Assembly (NCBI GenBank): GCA_002917775.1
Contig: KZ627153.1
Coordinates: forward strand, 482,005 to 546,004
Length of the DNA stretch: 64,000 nucleotides
From: Glaciozyma antarctica PI12
Lineage: Eukaryota > Basidiomycota > Microbotryomycetes > Kriegeriales > Camptobasidiaceae
Reading direction: 5' to 3'
A program made the translations under genes and the position numbers. Numbering within the stretch: position 1 is the first letter of the stretch; each line of letters opens with the position of its first letter. The notes beneath the pieces were generated by a model. The model was given only the letters and a program-made list of their open reading frames with translations, searched no databases and was not told the origin of the DNA. Shown one piece after another: positions 1-9,547 of this stretch.

Positions 1-1111
1 TAGTCCAGGAGGCGTCTTGACCGCAGCCAAAGCGATAACGCTCTGCCCCCCTCCGTTCCCCAGCTCCGCCAACGAAGAGTACGCCGTGATGGCCGTCTGC
101 GCAAGACATCAGCTCCGTCCTCCAGCGTCCAGACGCAACAAGCTCACCTTGAGTCCCCACCCCTTCCTCTCCTCTTCGTCCTTCTTCTTATGCTTGAGAG
201 CGCGGGCTCCCTGTCCCTTCTCCTGCTGTGCCGCCCTCGCCTTCGCCTGCTGCGCCGCCTGCTCCGCGAACCTCGCCTCGGTGGCCTTCTTCTTCGCCGC
301 CTGCTCCGAGCTCCCAGGCGCCTTCGAGAGAGCCTTGGGGGCATGTGCGGCTGCGATAGGTGCCTTGGGAAGCGCCGCCTCCGCCTCGCTCGACGCGCTC
401 CTGTTCGCCGTCTCGTTCTCCTTTGTCGCGGAAACGCTAGCGACGACGGGGTCGGTGATGGCAACATCTTGATCTGGAGTGGGTGCGGAGGGGTCGGGAG
501 TGGGGTTGGAGTTGGAGGAAGGGTTCGAGGAGGACTGGGAGGCGAGGGCGACGCGTTGGGGTTGAAAGGTGGGGCGGGTTTTTCCTAGTCGCGTTCTCGG
601 GTTAGCTAACCGCACGGGGCAAGAAGCAGGGAACGCGCGTACCGTTGTGGAAGCCAAATATGAGCTGGACCTTCTCCCCGTCCTGCTCCACTGTTCCCAT
701 CACCCCCTTCTCGTACTGAACCCTGTACTGCCGCATCTCTCCCTCCTTGCCCTTGTGCTCCTTGATCACAGCTTCCTTCCCACTAAGCGAAACGAGCGTC
801 CCAGCCCATCCTTTCCCCAACGTCTCGCACAGCTCCTTTGCCCAAAGTCCCTTGAACTGAATGACCTTCTTCGTCCCGACGTCCCCGTCGACGGACTGGA
901 GGACGATCGCTGCGATTCTAGTGCCGGTGTTGTAGGGGGTGAGGGCGATGATCTTGCCCTTGTAGGTCGTGGTAGCGGGGTTGGCGGCGAAGCAGCCTGG
1001 GAGGAGAGCTTTGAGGGGGAGACGAGTGATGCCGCCTTCTCCTGGTTTGGGGCGCTTGGCGGGAGGTTCGTCAAAGGGTGGAGGTCGCGCCTGGTTGCGA
1101 TTAGACGCCAT
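1..1111 (-). CDS. POT1-like telomere end-binding protein (5' part, runs off left edge)
   Basis: Starts at the ATG at 1111-1109 (MASNRNQARP). Exon 1 runs to 643, exon 2 is 584-148, and exon 3 starts at 96 and leaves the window. Both introns are GT-AG and join in frame. Residues about 30-155 look like a small beta-rich OB-type domain. A Ser/Pro/Ala/Lys-rich low-complexity linker follows. Exon 3 then begins a segment with the pattern Y-x-x-L-x-x-L, V-I-A-L-A-A-V-K-T-P-P, which resembles the first strand of the POT1/TEBP telomere-binding OB fold (YTPL..L, GVVKFFKPP). Known for the family: it caps the single-stranded 3' telomere overhang. The assignment is inference from a short match. Another OB-fold nucleic-acid-binding protein is possible. 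Confidence 0.42.
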
Positions 1112-1253
1112 CGAGAGTGGCCGGAGGAGGAGGAGGAGAGAGAAGAGAAGAGAAGCGCCCAAGTCCAACTCAAACTTCCGCCATCTCAAAGCACGTGACT
1201 CTCGACGACAACGACGACGATGGCGACGCGACCACGGCGACAACGATCCCTTC

Positions 1254-1269
1254 CTCTCTCTCTCTCTCT
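1254..1269. repeat. CT dinucleotide microsatellite
   Basis: Eight CT units in the 207-bp gap between the POT1-like start codon and the stop of the next gene. On the transcribed (minus) strand it is a GA tract about 145 bases upstream of the start codon, so it probably lies in the promoter or 5' UTR. Confidence 0.8.
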
Positions 1270-1318
1270 TGACTCCTCCAAAGACCGACAGCCAAACCGC
1301 ACTGCAAAATAACCCCAT

Positions 1319-3304
1319 CTACCTCCCCCTCTCCGTCACCTTGACAAACCCCTCCCCAACCCACTCGTCCCTCCTCTCCACCGTCCCCTCCCACCCTCTC
1401 TCAAAAATCCTCATCAACCCACCCACGACCGCCTCCTCCAACGCCATCCCCGGACTCGGTACGCAATACCTCGAGCAATCCCCACTCGCTCCACTCCTCA
1501 GTCCTACCCCCGCTCCACTCCCCCCGTGCGGTACGCTTTGGTCCACGAGGAGGGATGGGGAGGAGGAGATGAAGGGCGAAGAGGCGGAGGAGCCGACCAT
1601 GCCGGAACGCCAGATGGAGAGAGTCGTTTCGAGGTCGAGGAAGGGGATCCCGAAAGCGGGTAGGATGACGGTTCGGGCGAGGTGGTTCTGGAGGATCGTT
1701 TGGAGGTTAAAGAAGAGGGTATGCTTATTCGTGAGCTTTCCTGCGCGGAAGAGGAGCGTCGATAGTGTCGGCTGAGAAGTGTGGGGAGGAGGACCGTCGC
1801 CGGGCGAGTTCCAGTCCCAAGCGTCTTCTTCTTCGAGAGGGAGGGACGAGGCACCGCAGTCGGCGTGCGAGCGCCAGATACCGCGGTAGACGATCAGCTG
1901 GTCGAGAGGACTTGGTTTCGCCCTGATCGTACGGAGGGTGTCGAGCAGCTCGGGGAGCCACACCTCCTCCGTAATCCTCCTCGCCGCTGAGATCATCCGC
2001 ACGCCCTCGTCCTCTGCGTTCGACTCCCACCAGGCGTCCCACGTCGCGTTGTGCCCCGTCGCCGGGAGGGGGAGAGGAGGTTTGGAAAGGAGGACGAGGT
2101 CGCTTCGACGGGAATCGGCGACCCATTGTTGGTTGATTTCGCGGATCCCAGTCATCGGATGGGTGTAGGTAGGGAGAGTTTGGTCGGTGGAGGGACGGAG
2201 ACCGTCTGAGCGACGATAGCGGAGGAGGGTGCCGTACGAGGGGGATTTGGGCTTCTTGGAGAGTTGGCGTTTGTCGAGGAGCGGAGACGAGGAGGGAAGA
2301 GGTAGCTCGCGCTTGTCCTGCGAGTGGTCGTGCGAGGAGGAGGAAGAGCCGTGAGGAGTCGGCAGGCGTTGGTAGACCCGCTCGTCCACCGCCCAATCCT
2401 CGACGCCGCTTCTCGCGCGAAGGACGTCCCCGCATAGCGAATGCTCCTTGCAGTAGAGGTCGCCATAGCACGACTGCGGCTCGAGCGAAGTCCAATCGAG
2501 GATGAGGTCGTGGAGGGAGTACTGAGGAGTGTCGCCGACGATGAGGGTAGATTTGTGCGCGAGGAGGGTACAGAACGCCTTCCTCGAAAGCGGGGACGGC
2601 GGAGAAGGAGTGTTGGGTCGTAGCGTCTCAGCGCAGGACGGGGAGGGGACCCAACGCCATTTGAGCGACTCGCGTACGCTCCATCCGTCCTCCTTCCCCG
2701 TCGAACCCTTGTAGAACCGCTTATCGCAGCTCGCGTAGATCCCCTCCTGCTTATGCACCGTCAACCCCGCCGCTCCGCTCCTCTCCCTCTCCACTCCCTC
2801 CGCATCATACACCCACTCTCCCTGCCCGCTCATACAATCCAGATGCTTCTGCAGCTCCCTCGCCTCTTTGTTCGTGTCGATCCCGGTCCCTGGCACCCCT
2901 AGCGTCTTCCCCTTGAGACCAGCACGACTGAGGGCGGAAGAGGTGAGGCTCGAGGCGATGGGAGAGAGCGCGTCGAACGCGGAGGTCCAGGCGAGGCGAA
3001 GTGGAGAAGAGGTGCCGAGGTCGGAGAGGGAGGGGAGGGCGGCGGTGATGGGGATGGAGGTAGGGTTAGTGGCTCGTTGAGCGAGTTGACGCTTCCTTAG
3101 GGCGTGCAGAGGTGAGTGGTCGTCCTTGAGGAGCTCGGAGAGGCTGCCGTGGGTGGTTGCTCCGAGAGCTTGGAGGTAGGCGACGGGGACGAGGGCGGTG
3201 GAGGATGTGGGTGATATGAAGTGGTAGGAGAGGTAGAGGAGGAGGACGAGGGGGATTCCAGTCGAGAGGAACTGCCTGCGGAGGTCCTTTAAAGACCACG
3301 GCAT
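1319..3304 (-). CDS. Type II membrane protein with PC-esterase/GDSL-like luminal domain
   Basis: The ATG at 3304-3302 gives MPWSLKDLRRQFL followed by a hydrophobic anchor (about residues 15-32). That is a short cytosolic tail plus signal anchor, typical of a Golgi type II protein. The open frame continues about 661 codons to TAG at 1321-1319 with no obvious coding intron. About residues 155-290 hold a Cys-rich region with GEWVYD, WRWVPSPSC and IVGDTPQYSLHDLILD. The last looks like the nucleophile motif of the SGNH/PC-esterase (CAS1/TBL) class, with T where S is usual. LIVYRGIWRSHADCG near the C terminus fits the other half of such a fold. A CAG acceptor directly before the ATG, with a GTGAGT donor near 3388, suggests a 5' UTR intron. 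Family function is sugar O-acyl transfer or hydrolysis on glycans. The substrate is unknown, and the GDT motif leaves catalysis uncertain. Confidence 0.5.
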   Translation of the reverse strand: MPWSLKDLRRQFLSTGIPLVLLLYLSYHFISPTSSTALVPVAYLQALGATTHGSLSELLKDDHSPLHALRKRQLAQRATNPTSIPITAALPSLSDLGTSSPLRLAWTSAFDALSPIASSLTSSALSRAGLKGKTLGVPGTGIDTNKEARELQKHLDCMSGQGEWVYDAEGVERERSGAAGLTVHKQEGIYASCDKRFYKGSTGKEDGWSVRESLKWRWVPSPSCAETLRPNTPSPPSPLSRKAFCTLLAHKSTLIVGDTPQYSLHDLILDWTSLEPQSCYGDLYCKEHSLCGDVLRARSGVEDWAVDERVYQRLPTPHGSSSSSHDHSQDKRELPLPSSSPLLDKRQLSKKPKSPSYGTLLRYRRSDGLRPSTDQTLPTYTHPMTGIREINQQWVADSRRSDLVLLSKPPLPLPATGHNATWDAWWESNAEDEGVRMISAARRITEEVWLPELLDTLRTIRAKPSPLDQLIVYRGIWRSHADCGASSLPLEEEDAWDWNSPGDGPPPHTSQPTLSTLLFRAGKLTNKHTLFFNLQTILQNHLARTVILPAFGIPFLDLETTLSIWRSGMVGSSASSPFISSSPSLLVDQSVPHGGSGAGVGLRSGASGDCSRYCVPSPGMALEEAVVGGLMRIFERGWEGTVERRDEWVGEGFVKVTERGR

Positions 3305-3612
3305 CCTGAACAGCTGCGCCGAACGCGCTCGAGACTTGGCGACTGGGACGGTCGGCTCAGGTGCAAGGGGATCTGCTTGGGAGTACTCACGAGGTTCTAG
3401 TTTACCAAACGAGCGGGAGGTAGGAGTTGGAGAAGCGCTTTGTCCGTAGACGCTCTGGGCGGCCTGAGCGACTTCAAGCACCAGACGGCTCTCCCGCCTC
3501 CACTCATGTCGAAGCTCAAACAGAAGAGAGCTGTAAGCTATCAACCAGGTGAGCTGAGCCGTTCTCGCCACCTCCCGCAAAGACAGCTAACCTCCTCGCC
3601 CCACTCAGCGCC

Positions 3613-4927
3613 ATGTCTCCTCGCCCGAGTCGCCCCTCCTCCCGCGTTCCTCTCGAGCTTCAGCAGCACATCCTCCTCTTCAGCATCGACCCTCTCACCT
3701 CCTTCACCTACAATCAACGCTAGGCCACTCTCCGAAGCTTCTCCCTCGTTTGCAGCGGCTGGCGAGCGATCGCGCAGCCGGAACTGTTCTCGAGTGCGGT
3801 CGTTCAAACGCGGGCTGCCTCCTTGCGGCTGCTCAGGTCGCTTAAACCTGGTGGGAAGCTGGGCTCAAAGGTCATGGCGATGAGGCTGGGACAGCAGGGG
3901 AAGCGTGGCTCTGCGCTCAAGTTCCGCCTCGAGGACCTGATGAACTCGTGCACGAACCTCCGCGAGCTCTGGCTCAGGAACATGTGCGAGATCTCGCTCG
4001 AAGCTTTCGGCGCAGCTTCCAGCAGTGCGTTTCTCCTCCCACATTCTTCGCACTGCGTCTGACCCGCCTTCCACAGCTCTCGCCTCCCTCTGCATCACCT
4101 TCAGCATGATCGACGACCCCACCTCCCCTCTCCACTTCCCCCACCTCACGCACCTACATGTCGAGCAAACCGCCCTCTCCGACCACATTATCACCATTCT
4201 CACCCGCACCGCTTTCCCCTCTCTCACCTCGCTCGGCTGGGAAGCGATTCAACGCTCCGACGACCTCTACAACCCGGAAGCGAAACAGTGCGCTCCGGAG
4301 ACTCTACCGGACCTTCTCGCCCTCTCTATCAACGCCTACGCCCTCCCCTTCAAGAGCATGAACTCTCTCGTCTTCCTCTCCTGCGACGAATTCGACCTCC
4401 AATCTCCGAATCTACCTCCCTCGCTACGATTCGTACGACCGAAGTGCTCCTTCGGGACGAGCGATACCCTCGTCAAGGTTCTTACGAGGTATGAGGAGGT
4501 CGTCAAGGGGTGGGAGGAGCTGTGCGTGCCGGGGAGATTGGAGGGAGGCAGGGATTGGGAGGGGTTGGAGAGGCGCTGTGGGGAGATGGGGATTAGGTTG
4601 CTGGTGGCGAAGGATGATGGTTTGGAGGAAGATTATCCGATGAAGAGGGGCTTCTGGAGGTGGGCGGTGGAGGTGGAGAGGAGGAGGGTTGGGAGACCTT
4701 TAGGTGGCCGAGGGGGGCGCACGCTTGTGACGATACTTTGTCTGTGGAATGGTTATGCGACGGTTCCCAGTACTTTCTCGCTCGATGTCGAGGCGAAGGG
4801 AAGATGGACCGCGAATTGCGATCGCTGTACGCTGCGAAGCGAAGCGAATTGTGGACGGCTCAACACGTCTCTCCAGAGCGTCACAGCCTCACAAGATTCA
4901 CACTGGCTATTTCACAATCAATATTGA
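3613..4927 (+). CDS. F-box protein gene with an in-frame TAG inside the F-box
   Basis: The ATG at 3613 follows a likely 5' UTR intron (CAG three bases before it). The frame reads VPLELQQHILLF...TYNQR, then TAG at 3721-3723, then ATLRSFSLVCSGWRAIAQPELF in the same frame. The two halves together make one canonical F-box (P-x-E-L-x-x-H-I-L ... C-x-x-W-R-x-I-A-x-P-E-L). An intron at 4025-4076 (GTGCGT, CTGAC, CAG) joins in frame to a long exon ending at 4927, with leucine-rich stretches and a Glu/Arg-rich tail. F-box proteins are SCF ubiquitin-ligase adaptors. Here the F-box is interrupted, so the gene may be a nonsense allele, be read through, or skip codons 12-37 by splicing GTTCCT...CGCTAG (78 nt, frame kept, F-box lost). 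Confidence 0.55.
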
Positions 4928-4942
4928 GCCTTCTCCTCGAGT

Positions 4943-5809
4943 TCACCACCTCTTGTAGGGAACTGCGAAGCAAGACGATATCAGCCATCGCCCGCATCTT
5001 CCGTCGCAGCGAGTACTCACGCCACTTTCCAACGAAAGTAAGCTTGACCCTGTCCGCGCCCTCCTCATGAACCTTCTCGACCGTCGCACGGAAGTCAATG
5101 GCGCTCATAATTCTGTGAAATCCGAGCATCAGCCTCTCGCTCTGCTCGCTGAACGACGAATCACGCACCCGTCGCCGAACTTCTCGTGAATGACGCTCTT
5201 GAGGGGGTAGCCGAACACCTGCACGATCTCGTAGAGACGGTACAGGAGCGCATCGGTAGGGGGCATAGCGCCGAGTCCTCGCTCGGGGTAGAACGCCTCT
5301 CCGATGACCTTGTCAAGGGCCTGCGTTCGACGCCATCAGCTCCGGTTCGTTCTCCGCTGGCAGCTCAGGTACGACGCACTTTCGCGTCAAGGTCGAGCAC
5401 GGCAGCGAGCTTGGTGATGTCCTCCGCCGTCGGCTTGGCCTTCAAGGAACGGGTGCGGGGGTCAGCTATCTCCGCACTTCCCTTCTCCACAGCAAGAGAC
5501 GTACCTGAGCGTAGAAGAGAGATGCAACCCAGACTTCTCCACGGCCCATAGCCTCGCCGATCTGCTCGAACGAGAGCCCTGTGAAACCGAGTTCAGTGGA
5601 GGCGGGGGAAGTGCCAGAGGCAGGGAGACGGACCTTTGGCGAGCTTGGCATCGAAGAGGGACTGCGCGGGGGAGAGTGAGCTGGGGTCAGGAGTGGGCTA
5701 GGAGACGGCATACCTGGTGCGTGAGGGAGAGGGTGGACACGATGGAGGCCACTGGAGTAGGAAGCACGGTAGTCAGCGCCGACTCATGTGGGGGGCGCAG
5801 AGACTGACT
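4943..5809 (-). CDS. cynS: Cyanate hydratase (cyanase)
   Basis: Eight exons: A at 5809, 5751-5714, 5661-5634, 5578-5505, 5439-5380, 5320-5169, 5112-5021 and 4962-4943. All splice in frame to about 160 residues, the normal cyanase length. The N-terminal helix-turn-helix region reads [20 protein letters not shown]. The catalytic C-terminal part includes [20 protein letters not shown] (the family's catalytic Arg and Glu), GIMSAIDF (the family's catalytic Ser) and the invariant tail KWLPYKRW. Cyanase converts cyanate and bicarbonate to ammonia and CO2, normally as a cytosolic decamer. The start codon is split: exon 1 ends in A, and the next exon begins TGGCCTCC, giving M-A-S-I-V. The only ATG inside intron 1 opens a four-codon frame. 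The 3' end lies 15 bp from the convergent F-box gene. Confidence 0.95.
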
Positions 5810-6003
5810 TTTGTAAATTCTGAGAGGTGGTGCTGTGGTGGTAGAGGATCAAAGGGAGTCAGACGATGTCGTAGAGAGGATAGCGGGGGAATGAGAGAGG
5901 TGACAAACGTCGTTCGCTGCCACCGAGGGCGAGCGGCGAAAGCGGCGTGCGTTCAGGCCGAGGAGGACGCCAAGTTGCTCTCTCCTCGACCCCGTGACGC
6001 GTT

Positions 6004-7233
6004 ATGATAGCTCAGCTAGGCGAGCAACAAGCAGTGAAGGGCGCAGGAGGAGAGGCAGCAGAAGGAGAGGAATCGTTCGGCTGCGTCCACTGCTCGACAC
6101 CGTGCAGCTCCCTCTGTAAGTCCTCCTCACTCAAGCGAGCTGCTCTACTGACTTCAGAGCAGTCATCACCTACGCGACCATCGAGAACACCTCCCTCCTG
6201 CAGTGCGCAACCTGCGGCAACGATCTGGACGTCTATCAAACGCACACCTACCCTCTTCTCCTCCTCGACCTCCTCCTCCTCAAGCCGCGAGTGTACCGCC
6301 ACCTCCTCTTCAACCGTGGCGCCGGGAACGCAGAGGAACGAGCGGCGGAGCGGATGAAGAGTGCATGGCGGGTGGGAGGTGTGGTGATGGGACTCGATGC
6401 CTGTGAGTCGCGTGGAGGGACGCAGAAGGAGAGGAAGCTGATGCGAGCTGCAGATATCCGCTGTGCCAGCACTAAGAGCTCCAATCCGTTCCCCTTGTTT
6501 GCGAGGATGGCGGGGTACTGCCTGCTAGGTGAGTGCACACCCCTTCGCAGGACCTTCAGCTTCAGCTGATCCTCGTCGCAGAGACGCTCTCCCTGCACCT
6601 CTGCATCGCTCTCTCCGCCCTGCTCTTCTCCCTTTTCTCCAAACAACGACTCCCTTCGTACGTTCCTCTTACCTCGCCCAGCGACCGCACTAATCCCTCC
6701 CCAAAGGCTCTCCCTCCTCCCCCTAACCCTCTTCTACACCTCGCTCCCACCTCTCTTCCTCCTCTCCATCTCCTCCATAATCTGGCGAGCCGAATACGCC
6801 GCCACTCCTCCCCTCTCCCACACCACTCCCCTCCTCTCAGCCCTCTCCCGCCTCCCCCTCTCGAGCGAAGCAGACGTTCCGTTTGCGAAAGTGATAGCGA
6901 GGATCGCTAGTCTCAGTAGGGAGAACTTGCGCAGTGGTGTATCGAGGGTGGGGAATGTGAGTGGGTGGGCGAGCGATGCGGTGGTGAGGAAGGGAGTGGG
7001 AGGGAGTAGTGCTGTGGTCGGGGTTTCGGGTAAGTGCGAGTGGCGGTGACGAGAGGGACGAAGCTGATCGCGCTGGTGCAGTGCTGCTGGGGGCGTCGAA
7101 GGTCAAGACGGTGGGTGTGTTGGTGGTGGCCTGGTGCCTTCACCTCGGCGTGCTGCATGCTATCGATCCTTGGATCACGTGGCTCGCTCGAGTTCTCCCT
7201 CCTGCTCCCACTTTTCTGCTCATAAGATCTTGA
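6004..7233 (+). CDS. ARV1: ARV1 lipid-homeostasis membrane protein
   Basis: Six exons: 6004-6115, 6163-6402, 6454-6528, 6582-6657, 6707-7029 and 7082-7233. The N-terminal ARV1 homology domain has the paired zinc motif C-x-x-C (CVHCSTPC) and C-x-x-C (CATCGND), then YPLLLLDLLLLKPRVYRHLL and a hydrophobic segment, the family signature. Several transmembrane segments follow (about residues 155-225), and a last one is encoded by the final exon. Arv1 is an ER/Golgi membrane protein needed for sterol distribution, ceramide traffic and GPI-anchor mannosylation in yeast. The second intron is 51 nt, so an unspliced reading stays open. I prefer splicing because donor, branch and acceptor are all present. 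Confidence 0.93.
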
Positions 7234-7278
7234 TACAGCACCCAAATTCCAAACAACAGGCGACACTCTTGCTGCTCC

Positions 7279-9062
7279 TCACTTAACCTCCAACATCGTT
7301 CCCGAGTCCCCCTCAACTGCGATCCTCAGCTCGCGCAGGAGGATGTTCCCATAAAGCCACGACCCAGGCAGCGGAAGCGGGTGAATCTGGTCCCTGAAGT
7401 GCCTTTCCTGCCCCTGCGCTCATCCTCATCAGCTTCCGCACTCGTTCACAAGGGAAGTACCGCACCAGCATCAGCGCTCCCCAAGGATTTATCGCCAACC
7501 GACTTCCCAGCGGCCTGCTCCCCGACGTGTCCGCGTCGTCGAGCCAGCTTCCCCGAGTCGAACGACGGAGAGCAGCAGCTGCAGAGCGGGCAGCAGTGTC
7601 TTCGGCGATGACGGCTCGCACGACTGCTCGTCCGATTTGGTCGACCGTCCGAACGTGGTTCCTCGGTGCATGATTGAACGGTTGAGGCTGATGCAGTGCG
7701 CCTACCCCCATCGGAATAATCAGCAGAACCCTCAAGGGAGGAGAGAAAGGAACTCACGCCACAGGATCCTCGGGCGGTCCCCAGGCCACGCCTCCACCAC
7801 CGTCCTCAGCATCATCTTAAACTTCCCCTCGAACCACTCCTTCCTCTCCTGAGAAATCTCAGCCCACGCGTCCGGACTGAGCGCCTTCCGATCCTCCGCC
7901 GTCGCAAGCCCGTCCGCTTCGAGCTGGCGGAGCTTCTCTCCGTCGCTAATGACAGATCTCATGATATCCCAGAAGCTGGGACTGATGGAGATTATATCGG
8001 GTGCGGAGCCGCCGCCGAGGTTGGAGAGGAGGGGGAGGGTGATTTGAGTAAAACGTTCTGGGGAGCGCGGGTCAGCCGAGCGGAAGTGAGAGTGCGAAGG
8101 GCGGACCTTCGGCGGTGGCGGGTGGGTAGAAGTGGGGAGAGGGGAGAAAGCCAGGAAGCTTCTTGGCGGAAACCGTAGTGGAAGGTTGAGACGAGGTGGA
8201 GGTCCTGCGAAGGAAGGGCTTAGTGAGAGATGCTGCATGCGAAGCTCTGAGCCTCACGAGTTCGGGGATCCGGCAGTGGTAAGGACGCGAATGCAAGAAG
8301 TCCTGCCACTTTTCGCCGTCTGAAAGGGAAAGTAGATCAGAGAAAGGAAGATCGCAGGACGTGAGAAGCGTACGAGCTGGGTCAGGAACCTCACGACCAG
8401 CGGGGTACGGCGGAGAGCGAGGGTCGTCGCTCAAGATGGACTCCAGCGTCCCTCTTGTAAAATTGCAGAAATCAACGATATGGCTGCACCAGAAGGATCA
8501 GCATTTCGTGGAGATCACGAGGAGGAAGGCGACGAACTCTCGGTCGACGCTGTCGCCTAGCAGCACGATCGTGCGGTTTCGCGCGAACTCCAGCTCCGGA
8601 TCTTCCTTGTTCTCTCTCATCGTCTGCATATAATCGACTGGCTGACAGTTGGCGGGCGCGTCGATAGGTTCCCAGCGATTATCGGCGAACGAGGTCTCGT
8701 TGACGAGGAGGACACCCGCTTCCTCGTACGGATTGCACCTGAGCAAATCAGCACCCGACGGACCTACCGCAAAACACGACCTACGTAGCTGCTGCTCCAG
8801 CGATCCCCTCTGCTCTCCGCATCCCTCCCATCACCCAGCCCGCGCTCCAAGCAACCACTAACAGCATTCCTCCCGCAACCAGCTTGCCCGCCAGCGCTCT
8901 CCGTCGTTCCTGTCGCGACGGCGGCGATCCAAAGACGAACTCGTTGCCGTGGAGGTCGCTCATCGGGCTTGCGAGCCCAGAAAACAGCTCGTCCTCCTCC
9001 TTGACGCGCCGATACGAGTAGTCGGGCCCCGCGCCGGCTGGGGAGAGGGTGTGCGTCTCCAT
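7279..9062 (-). CDS. Type II membrane PC-esterase (TBL-like) protein with a 7-bp frame-breaking duplication
   Basis: The start is taken as ATG at 9062 (METHTLSPAG); a GTG further upstream is in frame but not a eukaryotic start. Exon 1 encodes a cytosolic tail and a membrane anchor, then CNPYEEAGVLL. The splice 8538/8483 (donor GTTCGT) yields GDSVDRDHIVDFCNF, the SGNH nucleophile block. Later blocks are PELDLHLVSTFHYGF, ERFTQITLPLLSNLGGG, PDIISISPSFWDIMR, and the C-terminal Asp-His block HFRDQIHPLPLPGSWLYG. About eight exons, stop at 7279. The family acts on glycan O-acetyl groups in the secretory pathway. Between FHYGF and SPHFYPP the frame shifts because TCTCCCC occurs twice in tandem (minus strand, 8147-8134). 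One copy would keep the family sequence in frame. Confidence 0.7.
8134..8147 (-). repeat. Perfect 7-bp tandem duplication in coding exon
   Basis: On the coding strand TCTCCCC is immediately repeated. With one unit, the exon reads ...EASWLSPHFYPPATAE and joins in frame to ERFTQITLP. With two, the downstream exon is out of frame. Confidence 0.75.
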
Positions 9063-9547
9063 CGTCTCGGAGCGATTGAAGTAGCAGCGATTCGTCGAGG
9101 ATGAGGGCCAGGAAGGGAAGGGCACAACGCTTTAATCGCCGCGCAATTCGACAAAGATTTGCAGGACGCGACCGAACGAGCGAGATCGAGATGTCTCAGG
9201 CGAAGGTTTGGCGGCGCGTTCGGTCTGCTTCCTCGCGTTCGACCAGGACAAGGGTGCTGCAGTGACAGCCCTACACACGCGCAGAGTGCGAGACTCCTTT
9301 TGCTGAGAACGAGCAAGGCGAAGCCCGCGATTTCGCAAGGCCTGTCCTCGTCGTTCAGTTTCTCGCAAGCAATGCCAAGGCGACGCGACGTGGAGTCGTA
9401 TGTAGCGACGAGAGCGAGTGAAAGCACACCGAAGTACGCGGGGGTAGAGCTCCAGCAGCGCCGTCTCGAGAAACAGCATCGAACGCGGAGAAAGGGTATT
9501 GGCGCACTCGATTCCTCCTGCACCTCGACAAACTACTACTACGCTCC
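9063..9547. other. Intergenic: upstream region of the PC-esterase gene
   Basis: 485 bp between the PC-esterase start codon and the eIF4B stop, both on the minus strand. Open frames on either strand here lack ATG starts or family-like sequence. I see promoter/UTR sequence only, with no clear TATA box. Confidence 0.5.
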
